A model generated the notes under the pieces. The model was given only the letters and a program-made list of their open reading frames with translations. It ran no database searches and was not told the origin of the DNA. DNA of 5,061 nucleotides, from contig JAFTNX010000101.1 of NCBI GenBank assembly GCA_017451665.1, positions 1-5,061 of the forward strand, in the 5' to 3' direction. Position 1 is the stretch's first letter. Each line of letters begins with the position of its first letter. This document shows positions 1 through 4,975 of the stretch, in pieces. Source of the stretch: Oscillospiraceae bacterium. GTDB taxonomy: Bacteria; Bacillota; Clostridia; Oscillospirales; Ruminococcaceae. The position numbers were made by a program, and so were the translations under genes.

Positions 1-87
1 ACAAGCTATATGAAAGAGCTTCTGGAAAATGCAGGCGTGACTGCTGAAATTCATACCCTTGAAACCAAACCTTACGAGGTAATTTAG
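1..87 (+). CDS. 3' end of an unidentified gene (partial)
   Basis: An open frame enters from the left edge and runs 28 codons to a TAG at 85-87. The visible tail begins T-S-Y-M-K-E-L-L-E-N-A-G and finishes E-T-K-P-Y-E-V-I. It has the look of the last helix and strand of a soluble alpha/beta domain (amphipathic KELLENAG helix, then an AEIHTLE strand). There is no membrane segment and no recognisable motif, so I do not assign a family. Codon use resembles the neighbouring genes, which supports it being real coding sequence. It is followed by 118 bases before the rqcH start. I see no convincing intrinsic terminator there: the T-run at 101-107 has no strong stem before it. Read-through into rqcH is therefore possible. 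Confidence 0.6.
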   Translation, partial: TSYMKELLENAGVTAEIHTLETKPYEVI

Positions 88-118
88 TGTTTCATGCTTA
101 GTTTTTTTATTTAAAATC

Positions 119-190
119 GTTGCCATAAGGCAACACAATAATTGTCAAGTTGTCATATATCTCGCAAGCGAGCTATGTCAATTGTCAATT
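119..190 (-). repeat. Left copy of 57-bp inverted repeat with end hairpin
   Basis: Bases 134-190 are the exact reverse complement of 2493-2549, checked base by base over all 57 positions. At its left end the copy carries a hairpin at 119-134 (GTTGCC, loop ATAA, GGCAAC). Inside the core is a second short palindrome at 161-172 (CTCGC-AA-GCGAG), and its right end has tandem TTGACA-like steps when read on the minus strand. The right edge (190) directly abuts the rqcH ribosome binding site at 191-197. The minus strand is given because the orientation matching the right-hand copy reads leftward here. It looks like a dispersed, MITE-like or extragenic palindromic repeat; that class is inference. Confidence 0.85.
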
Positions 191-205
191 GGAGAGGATT
201 TTTTT

Positions 206-1945
206 ATGGCATTAGACGGAATATTTTTAGGACTTGTAAAAAAAGAGCTTGAAATTCTTGTTGACGGACGAGTTGATAAAATCCACCAACCCTCAAAGGA
301 AGAAATACTTATGGCTTTCCGTACAAGAAACGGTAGCTATAAGGTGATTTTTAACCTTTCAGCAGGAACAGCAAGAGCACATATAACTGAGGCAGAAATC
401 GAAAACCCAAAAGTTCCACCAATGTTTTGTATGCTTTTGAGAAAACACCTTATGAGCGCAAAACTTACTGCAATTCGCCAGATGGGTAGCGAGAGAATTC
501 TCTTTTTTGACTTTGACGCTACTAACGAAATGGGCGATAAGGTGAATTTCACCCTCTGTGTTGAAATTATGGGTAGACACTCAAACCTTATGCTTGTAAA
601 CTCCGAAGGCCGTGTTGTTGACGCTATCAAACGTGTGGGACAGGATGTTTCAAGCGTCAGACCTGTTCTTCCTAATGTGGAATATACCCTCCCACCACGA
701 GAGGATAAAATAAGCATTTTTGAAATTGATAAAACCGGACTTCAGAACAGACTTGAAACCCTCCCTGAGATGAAAATTGATAAGGCTGTTATGAAAATCG
801 TAGAGGGCGTTTCTCCTGTTTTTGCAAGAGAAGCTGAACTTTTTTGTGCAAAGGGCGAGGAGATTTCTACAAAAAATCTTACCCAAGACCATATCGACAG
901 ACTTGCTTTCTTTTTGAAAAAAAGCAGTAACGATATTCTGGAAGGAAAGAATAAATTCATAACCCTGAGAACTAAAGAAGGGGATTTGAAGGACTTCTGC
1001 TTTTGTGATATAACCCAGTATGGCGCACTTATGGTTAAAAAGGAATTCGACTCTGCCTGTAAGCTTCTTGACTATTTCTATACCTCAAGAGATTTGGCGT
1101 CACGAATGAAACAGCGTGCAAGCGACCTTTTTAAGCTGATTCTGAATTTAAGCGAGAGAATTTCCCGACGTGTTTCAAATCAGAAACAGGAGCTTAAAGA
1201 ATGTGACGACAGGGAAAAATTCAAGGTTTATGGCGACTTGATTATGTCAAACCTCTATCGCCTTGAAAAGGGTATGGAATTCGCAGAGGTTGAGAATTTC
1301 TATGACGAAAACTGCCCGACAGTAAAAATCCCCCTTGATAAACGCTATACCCCTACCCAGAATGCCCAGAAGTATTATAACGAATACAGAAAGCTTGACA
1401 CTGCAAAAAAACATCTGACAAAGCTTATCGCTGACGGTGAGGCAGAAATTCTGTATATCGACAGCGTTTTTGACCTGCTCAGCAGAGCGTCAACCGAAGC
1501 TGAGGTTATTGAACTGAGAACGGAACTTTCCGAGCAGGGCTATGTGAAAGCCCCACGTTTTAAAGGGAAACCACCTAAGGCTTCACCACCTATAAAATAC
1601 ACCTCCAAAAATGGCTTTGAAATTCTTGTGGGAAGAAATAATAAGCAGAATGATAAACTCACTCTGAAAGACGCTGATAAAAGCGATTTGTGGCTTCACA
1701 CAAAGAATATTCACGGCTCACACGTTATCATAAAATGTGAGGGTAAAGAGCCTGATGAGGAAACCATACTTTATGCTGCAAAGCTGGCTGCGTACCACTC
1801 AAAGGCAAGAAGCTCTTCACAAGTGCCTGTTGACTTCACAGAAGTAAGGTATGTCAAAAAGCCAAACGGCGCAAAGCCTGGAATGGTAATCTTCACAAAT
1901 AACAGAACAGTTTATGTCAACCCGACGGAGCTTGATGCGTTATGA
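206..1945 (+). CDS. rqcH: RqcH / NFACT family ribosome quality control factor
   Basis: This is a 579-residue protein, close to the roughly 570 residues usual for Firmicutes RqcH (also annotated fibronectin-binding A or YloA). The family binds peptidyl-tRNA-blocked 50S subunits in the cytoplasm and recruits tRNA-Ala to add C-terminal alanine tails that mark stalled chains for proteolysis. The N-terminal NFACT-N domain (about 1-150) starts MALDGIFLGLV and carries the hallmark EIMGRHSN at 120-127 followed by DAIKRV at 139-144. A helical middle (about 180-290) and a charged coiled-coil stretch (about 297-440) follow. The NFACT-R domain (about 466-560) shows G-F-E-I-L-V-G-R-N-N-K-Q-N-D at 470-483 and D-L-W-L-H-T-K at 494-500. 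The ATG at 206 is preferred: GGAGAGG lies at 191-197 with an 8-base spacer, and the family start is MALDG-like. An in-frame TTG at 182 lies inside the repeat and has no ribosome site. The usual Asp-Arg pair near residue 97 reads E96-R97. The stop overlaps the next gene. Confidence 0.95.
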   Translation: MALDGIFLGLVKKELEILVDGRVDKIHQPSKEEILMAFRTRNGSYKVIFNLSAGTARAHITEAEIENPKVPPMFCMLLRKHLMSAKLTAIRQMGSERILFFDFDATNEMGDKVNFTLCVEIMGRHSNLMLVNSEGRVVDAIKRVGQDVSSVRPVLPNVEYTLPPREDKISIFEIDKTGLQNRLETLPEMKIDKAVMKIVEGVSPVFAREAELFCAKGEEISTKNLTQDHIDRLAFFLKKSSNDILEGKNKFITLRTKEGDLKDFCFCDITQYGALMVKKEFDSACKLLDYFYTSRDLASRMKQRASDLFKLILNLSERISRRVSNQKQELKECDDREKFKVYGDLIMSNLYRLEKGMEFAEVENFYDENCPTVKIPLDKRYTPTQNAQKYYNEYRKLDTAKKHLTKLIADGEAEILYIDSVFDLLSRASTEAEVIELRTELSEQGYVKAPRFKGKPPKASPPIKYTSKNGFEILVGRNNKQNDKLTLKDADKSDLWLHTKNIHGSHVIIKCEGKEPDEETILYAAKLAAYHSKARSSSQVPVDFTEVRYVKKPNGAKPGMVIFTNNRTVYVNPTELDAL

Positions 1946-2484
1946 AAAAGGTTTTAAATAAGGAATTTTTTCATAGGGACTGCCTTGACGTTGCACCCGA
2001 TTTGGTGGGAAAAATCCTCTGCGTCAGACAGGCCGATAATTCCGTAAGGCGTGTTCGCATAACAGAGAGCGAGGCTTATCGTGGCGAGGAAGACACAGCC
2101 TGCCACGCCCATAAGGGACGCACCCCAAGAACAGAGCTTCTCTATGGAAAAAGCGGGATAATTTATGTGTACCTCTGCTACGGAATGCACTGGCTTATGA
2201 ATATTATCACAGGCGAGGAGGGACACCCTCAGGGAGTGCTTTTCAGGGCAGGGGGAATACCACTTGACGACAGTGGCGTAAAGAAAAAGCTTGACGGCCC
2301 TGCGAAACTCACAAAATATCTCGGAATAAATAAATCCCATAACGGTATGAAAATTTATGATAACCCCGACGTGTGGCTTGAAGACGACGGCGAAACTTTT
2401 GAAATTAAAACAGCCAAAAGAGTCGGCATCGACTACGCCACAGAAGAATACCGAAACAAACAATGGCGATTCTGCCAGCGTTAA
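1942..2484 (+). CDS. mpg: DNA-3-methyladenine glycosylase (AAG/MPG family)
   Basis: This 180-residue protein is somewhat short for the bacterial AAG family (about 190-210) but complete. It excises alkylated purines such as 3-methyladenine to start base excision repair. Alignment to the human enzyme from memory places the key residues as follows: general-base Glu E44 and base-stacking Y46 in E-S-E-A-Y, H55 in A-C-H-A, Y77 in Y-V-Y-L-C-Y-G-M-H, N87, and R102 in L-F-R-A. The spacing between them matches exactly (46 to 55, 55 to 77, 77 to 87). The D-G-P-A-K-L-T-K-Y-L-G-I segment (118-129) and the terminal K-R-V-G-I-D-Y...W-R-F block are also typical. The ATG overlaps the rqcH stop as ATGA, implying translational coupling. 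A GGAG at 1927-1930 sits 11 bases upstream, rather far. The last three residues (CQR) and the TAA are encoded by a perfect 11-bp hairpin, beyond the conserved WRF end of the family. Confidence 0.95.
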   Translation: MKKVLNKEFFHRDCLDVAPDLVGKILCVRQADNSVRRVRITESEAYRGEEDTACHAHKGRTPRTELLYGKSGIIYVYLCYGMHWLMNIITGEEGHPQGVLFRAGGIPLDDSGVKKKLDGPAKLTKYLGINKSHNGMKIYDNPDVWLEDDGETFEIKTAKRVGIDYATEEYRNKQWRFCQR

Positions 2485-2495
2485 GCTGGCAGAAT
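2469..2495 (+). repeat. 11-bp hairpin with the mpg stop codon in its loop
   Basis: ATTCTGCCAGC at 2469-2479 is perfectly complementary to GCTGGCAGAAT at 2485-2495. The five-base loop GTTAA holds the mpg stop codon TAA (2482-2484). The right arm overlaps the first bases of the 57-bp repeat (2493-2495), so the hairpin and repeat may be one composite element. There is no T-tract after it, so it is not a standard intrinsic terminator; the terminator lies about 80 bases further on. Possible roles are mRNA 3' stabilisation or simply an inserted palindrome. Confidence 0.8.
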
Positions 2496-2563
2496 TGACA
2501 ATTGACATAGCTCGCTTGCGAGATATATGACAACTTGACAATTATTGTGTCGGCTTCGCCGAC
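2493..2563 (+). repeat. Right copy of 57-bp inverted repeat with end hairpin
   Basis: The core at 2493-2549 is the exact reverse complement of 134-190. It ends in a hairpin at 2549-2563 (GTCGGC, loop TTC, GCCGAC). This occupies the same relative place as the left copy's end hairpin (GTTGCC/GGCAAC), but with different, co-varying stem bases. The core includes AATTGACAATTGACA and the palindrome CTCGC-TT-GCGAG at 2511-2522. Read on the plus strand, TTGACA at 2502-2507 and TATATG at 2524-2529 are 16 bases apart, so the repeat may carry a weak promoter. An AT-rich tail and the rqcH-mpg terminator follow. Confidence 0.85.
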
Positions 2564-2575
2564 GGATTAAAAATT

Positions 2576-2604
2576 AAGAGTAGGAATTTTTCCTGCTCTT
2601 TTTT
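2576..2604 (+). terminator. Intrinsic terminator after rqcH-mpg
   Basis: AAGAGTAGGA at 2576-2585 pairs with TCCTGCTCTT at 2591-2600, with one T-G wobble and a five-base or shorter loop. The stem runs straight into six T residues (2599-2604). This is the classic form of a rho-independent terminator, correctly oriented to end transcription of the rqcH-mpg unit. Confidence 0.85.
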
Positions 2605-2950
2605 GTTTATCAAAGTGGTATTGTTTAGGTGGTTTTCACATTTGAAACGTCCTATGTAGGTATTTAATCGAAATGAAATCATCGGGCTACTTTGTAGCTA
2701 TCTTAACAAAAGCATAAGAGAACTGCGATGTCTGTTTCATACCCGTTAAAAGTCGGAGGGGGGTTAATAAAGGATAAGGAAGGGGGTTCTAAAGGGGGAC
2801 ACCTTAAGGGAAAATTAGGGGGGACATCGACTTTTGGAGGTTTTGCTCATAGCTCCCAAAGGGAGATATATCGTCCACCTTTGGGTTTCCCCCTTTAAAA
2901 AGGTCACAAATGAAGTAAAATGGCAACGTCCCTTCACTACATTGTGACTA
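2605..2950. other. Gene-free spacer with G-runs and paired segments
   Basis: I see no credible coding sequence in these roughly 350 bases; the only small start-to-stop frame noted, 2673-2717 (14 codons), lacks a good ribosome site. What stands out is structure. GCTAC-TTT-GTAGC forms a small hairpin at 2686-2698. G-runs lie at 2758-2763, 2782-2786, 2794-2798, 2808-2810 and 2818-2823. Complementary pairs are CGATGTC (2726-2732) with GACATCG (2823-2829); AAAAGTCG (2748-2755) with CGACTTTT (2828-2835); TAAAGGGGGA (2790-2799) with TCCCCCTTTA (2888-2897); CTCCC-AAA-GGGAG locally (2853-2865); and GTCACAA (2903-2909) with TTGTGAC (2942-2948). It could be a structured RNA, a non-autonomous element or a decayed mobile element. 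I do not recognise a family. Confidence 0.5.
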
Positions 2951-2953
2951 CCA

Positions 2954-2986
2954 AAACAAAAAGCGTACAGAAAATCCGTACGCTTT
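2954..2986 (-). terminator. Intrinsic terminator of ptsH
   Basis: Read on the minus strand, a perfect 9-bp stem (AAAGCGTAC with GTACGCTTT; plus-strand arms 2978-2986 and 2960-2968) encloses a nine-base loop. It runs into a T-rich tract opposite the A-rich 2954-2962. It lies 12 bases beyond the ptsH stop, so it should terminate the single-gene ptsH transcript. Confidence 0.85.
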
Positions 2987-2998
2987 CATTGTTAATTA

Positions 2999-3271
2999 TT
3001 ACATCTTATCGTCAGCAAATCCGCTTTCAACGAGGTCAACAAGACCGTTTACAGCAGCCTGTTCGTCAGCGCCATCAGCAATAATTCTGATTTCTGTGCC
3101 ACCAACAATACCAAGTGAAAGAATACCAAGAAGGCTCTTAGCGTTTACTCTTCTGTCTTCCTTTTCAATCCAGATTGAAGACTTGAATTCGTTAGCCTTC
3201 TGAATAAAGAAAGTAGCAGGACGTGCGTGAAGTCCAACCTGATTCTGAACAACTACATCTCTTACGAACAT
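2999..3271 (-). CDS. ptsH: HPr family phosphocarrier protein
   Basis: This is a 90-residue HPr, of normal length (85-90). In the cytoplasm HPr takes phosphate from EI-P on His15 and passes it to the EIIA domains of sugar transporters. In Firmicutes it is also phosphorylated on Ser46 by HPr kinase for CcpA-dependent catabolite control. The active-site loop Q-V-G-L-H-A-R-P-A (11-19) puts the histidine at 15, so this is not a Crh-type protein, which lacks it. V-N-A-K-S-L-L-G (42-49) puts the regulatory serine exactly at 46, with L47 following. The ATG complements 3269-3271. GGAGAGA on the minus strand (3285-3279) with a 7-base spacer fixes the start. The gene stands alone, with its own promoter and terminator and no ptsI beside it, as is common in Clostridia. 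It is transcribed divergently from rimM. The C-terminal tail (G-F-A-D-D-K-M) is unremarkable. Confidence 0.95.
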   Translation of the reverse strand: MFVRDVVVQNQVGLHARPATFFIQKANEFKSSIWIEKEDRRVNAKSLLGILSLGIVGGTEIRIIADGADEQAAVNGLVDLVESGFADDKM

Positions 3272-3315
3272 AATTAAATCTCTCCATTCAATAAATTTCG
3301 TTTTTAATAAGCTAC

Positions 3316-3336
3316 CCGTCCGAAAAGTACGGACAG
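3316..3336 (-). promoter_or_regulatory. Hairpin in the ptsH 5' leader
   Basis: On the minus strand CTGTCCG pairs with CGGACGG (one U-G wobble) around a seven-base loop. It sits between the predicted ptsH transcription start (near 3361) and the ribosome site (3285-3279). No T-tract follows, so it is not an attenuator of the usual type. It could stabilise the message or bind a regulator; its function is unknown. Confidence 0.45.
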
Positions 3337-3367
3337 AATTTTTGTCAAATTAAAATCCTATACCATT

Positions 3368-3396
3368 ATTATACTATCATAAAAACCCTTAGTCAA
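3368..3396 (-). promoter_or_regulatory. Sigma-A type promoter of ptsH
   Basis: The minus strand reads TTGACT (3396-3391), a 17-base spacer, then a perfect TATAAT (3373-3368). This is a near-consensus housekeeping promoter giving a start near 3361 and a leader of about 90 bases before the ptsH ATG. I saw no clear cre site over it. Confidence 0.85.
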
Positions 3397-3593
3397 CGAT
3401 AAAATATGCACAAAACCGTACTTTTGACGAATTTTCTGCTTTTTGATTATGTGGCGTTAAAATTGATAGTTGAATTTTGTGTAATTTAACCAATACCTTT
3501 GAAAGATTTAAAACATATTGTCCAAATTCTTTTAACATTACACTAAAAACACGTCGGATTTTGTGGCATTTTGCTTGGTTATTTTTATCCGTA

Positions 3594-3622
3594 TTGATTT
3601 AATCATAAAAATATGTTACAAT
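3594..3622 (+). promoter_or_regulatory. Extended -10 promoter of rimM-trmD
   Basis: TTGATT at 3594-3599, a 17-base spacer, then TACAAT at 3617-3622. The spacer ends TGT, giving the extended -10 TGn motif. The expected start near 3629 leaves a short leader of about 34 bases before the rimM ATG. Between this promoter and the ptsH promoter (3397-3593) the sequence is AT-rich, and I see nothing else there beyond a possible inverted-repeat arm at 3416-3429. Confidence 0.8.
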
Positions 3623-3662
3623 AATTTGTGAAAAATATACCTTAAAAAAGAGAGGAATTTTT

Positions 3663-4166
3663 ATGAAACAGTTTCTTGAAATCGGAAAAATCGTATCTGT
3701 TTTTGGCATAAAAGGTGAAGTCAAGGTTCAGCCCTGGTGCGATAGTGGGGAATTTTTATGCGAATTTGATACCCTGTATAGAAAAAGTGGCGACGTTGTG
3801 GAAATCGAACATTCGAGAGTTTCAAAAAACGTCGTTGTAATGAAAATCAAAGGCGTGGATACCGTTGAGGACGCACAGAAAATGCGAAATCATATCCTCT
3901 ATATGGACAGAAACGACGTTGAGCTTGAGGAAGGTAGCTATTTTGTGCAGGATTTAATCGGGCTGTCGGTGGTTGACGCTGACAACGGCACAGTTTACGG
4001 AAAACTCACTGACGTTTCGGAAACCGGCGCAAACGACGTTTATCACGTTGAAACAACCGAGGGGAAGTTGCTTTTGGTGCCTGCTATCCCTGAGGTGACT
4101 GTGGAAACTGACATTGAGGGCGAAACTATGAAAATCCGCCCACTTGACGGACTTTTTGACTTATAG
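3663..4166 (+). CDS. rimM: Ribosome maturation factor RimM
   Basis: This 167-residue protein is of normal length for RimM (about 165-180). RimM binds ribosomal protein S19 and assists assembly and 16S rRNA processing of the 30S head. The N-terminal RimM barrel (about 5-85) opens with E-I-G-K-I-V-S-V-F-G-I-K-G-E-V-K-V, the family signature. The C-terminal PRC-barrel (about 92-165) starts S-Y-F-V-Q-D-L-I-G-L and contains E-T-G-A-N-D-V-Y-H-V and L-L-L-V-P-A-I-P, both typical. The N-terminal half is strongly conserved and no domain is missing. The ATG at 3663 has GAGAGG at 3650-3655 with a 7-base spacer. It is first in the operon, 75 bases ahead of trmD. The stop codon TAG supplies the first base of a hairpin that recurs after trmD. 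Confidence 0.96.
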   Translation: MKQFLEIGKIVSVFGIKGEVKVQPWCDSGEFLCEFDTLYRKSGDVVEIEHSRVSKNVVVMKIKGVDTVEDAQKMRNHILYMDRNDVELEEGSYFVQDLIGLSVVDADNGTVYGKLTDVSETGANDVYHVETTEGKLLLVPAIPEVTVETDIEGETMKIRPLDGLFDL

Positions 4167-4186
4167 CAAACGTGCCGTTTGCATCC
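4166..4186 (+). repeat. Hairpin repeat, copy 1 (end of rimM)
   Basis: GCAAACG (4166-4172), loop TGC, CGTTTGC (4176-4182), then ATCC. It shares 20 of 21 bases with 4955-4975 at the end of trmD; the single difference is the third loop base (C here, A there). The last base of the rimM stop codon is the first base of the stem. No T-run follows, so it is unlikely to be an intrinsic terminator, and trmD needs read-through from here. Confidence 0.8.
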
Positions 4187-4241
4187 ATCTTTCACAAAAG
4201 GCGAAAAAACAAGTCCGAAAGTATGAAAAGGAGATTTCACA

Positions 4242-4964
4242 GTGAAAATTGATATAGCTACGCTTTTTCCGGAGATGTGTGAAAATTATTTTTCACAGAG
4301 CGTTGTGGGGAGAGCAAGAAAAAAAGGCATTTTTGAAATAAACTGCCACAACATAAGAGACTACACCACCGACAAGCACAACCGTGTGGACGACACCCCT
4401 TACAGCGAGCGTCAGGGTATGCTTATGCAGGCAGAGCCGATTTATCGCTGTTTTGAGCAGGTCACCAACGGAAAAGACAAGCCCCACGTCATTTTTATGT
4501 CACCTCAGGGGCAGGTGCTTACACAGAAAAAGTGCGTTGAGCTGTCAAAAATGGAGAATATTTTTATTCTCTGCGGGCACTACGAGGGGGTTGACCAGAG
4601 GGTGCTTGACGAGATTGTTGACGAGGAAATTTCCATCGGGGATTACGTTCTGACAGGTGGCGAGCTTGGGGCAATGGTGCTTGTGGACTCTGTTGTACGA
4701 ATGCTTGACGGGGTGCTTTCAAAGGCTGATTGTTACGAGGACGAGTCGCATTTTTCGGGACTTTTGGAATACCCACAGTACACCCGCCCAGAGGAGTGGC
4801 ACGGCAAAAAAGTTCCGGAAGTTTTACTTTCGGGGCATCACGCTAATATTTTAAAATGGCGTCGTGAACAGAGCCTTCTGGTGACAGCTAAAAAACGCCC
4901 TGATATGATTGACTGGGACACCCTCACCGATAAGGAAAAAGAACTGATTTCAATGCAAACGTGA
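4242..4964 (+). CDS. trmD: tRNA (guanine-N1-)-methyltransferase TrmD
   Basis: This 240-residue protein is of usual size (about 240-255). TrmD is the SPOUT-class, trefoil-knotted dimer that methylates G37 of tRNAs reading CNN, CGG and similar codons, preventing +1 frameshifting. Visible family motifs are D-I-A-T-L-F-P (4-10), the D-D-T-P-Y loop (50-54), C-G-H-Y-E-G-V-D-Q-R (111-120), the knot I-S-I-G-D-Y-V-L-T-G-G-E-L (130-142), R153 (catalytic Arg154 region), and G-L-L-E-Y-P-Q-Y-T-R-P (173-183). The GTG start at 4242 is supported by AAGGAG at 4228-4233 with an 8-base spacer and by the conserved M-K-I-D start. Two residues differ from the textbook pattern. The GGGPGM-like loop reads S55-E56-R57-Q58-G59-M60, and the position of the catalytic Asp169 aligns to E168, with D167 beside it. 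The stop codon forms a hairpin loop. It follows rimM as in most bacteria. Confidence 0.96.
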   Translation: MKIDIATLFPEMCENYFSQSVVGRARKKGIFEINCHNIRDYTTDKHNRVDDTPYSERQGMLMQAEPIYRCFEQVTNGKDKPHVIFMSPQGQVLTQKKCVELSKMENIFILCGHYEGVDQRVLDEIVDEEISIGDYVLTGGELGAMVLVDSVVRMLDGVLSKADCYEDESHFSGLLEYPQYTRPEEWHGKKVPEVLLSGHHANILKWRREQSLLVTAKKRPDMIDWDTLTDKEKELISMQT

Positions 4965-4975
4965 CGTTTGCATCC
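4953..4975 (+). repeat. Hairpin repeat, copy 2 (over the trmD stop codon)
   Basis: ATGCAAACG (4953-4961) and CGTTTGCAT (4965-4973) form a perfect 9-bp stem whose three-base loop is exactly the trmD stop codon TGA. Bases 4955-4975 match 4166-4186 at 20 of 21 positions. The final trmD residues M-Q-T are thus encoded by the left arm of the palindrome. No T-tract follows. Confidence 0.85.

Noticed and set aside
134..190. CRISPR repeat
   Set aside because: There are only two copies, inverted and 2.3 kb apart, with genes between them and no spacer array.
182..205. Upstream in-frame TTG start for rqcH adding eight residues
   Set aside because: It lies inside the inverted repeat, has no ribosome site, and adds residues before the family-typical MALDG start; the ATG at 206 has a good GGAGAGG.
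337..960. Minus-strand open frames opposite rqcH
   Set aside because: All are antisense to well-conserved NFACT coding sequence and show no family features.
1954..2541. 195-codon minus-strand open frame opposite mpg
   Set aside because: It lies antisense to a confidently identified glycosylase, shows no recognisable domain, and starts within the repeat; it is a shadow of mpg codon bias.
134..2549. Insertion sequence or transposon with rqcH-mpg as cargo
   Set aside because: No transposase or integrase is present and no target-site duplication is visible outside the repeats; only the repeats themselves are supported.
2673..2717. 14-codon frame starting M-K-S-S-G-Y-F-V-A
   Set aside because: It has no clear ribosome site or promoter, and its middle overlaps the GCTAC/GTAGC hairpin; too short to support.
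4166..4186. Intrinsic terminator after rimM
   Set aside because: There is a good stem but no T-tract, and trmD follows with no promoter of its own that I can see.
4384..4854. Alternative-frame open frames within trmD on both strands
   Set aside because: They overlap conserved TrmD motifs entirely and have basic, low-information translations.
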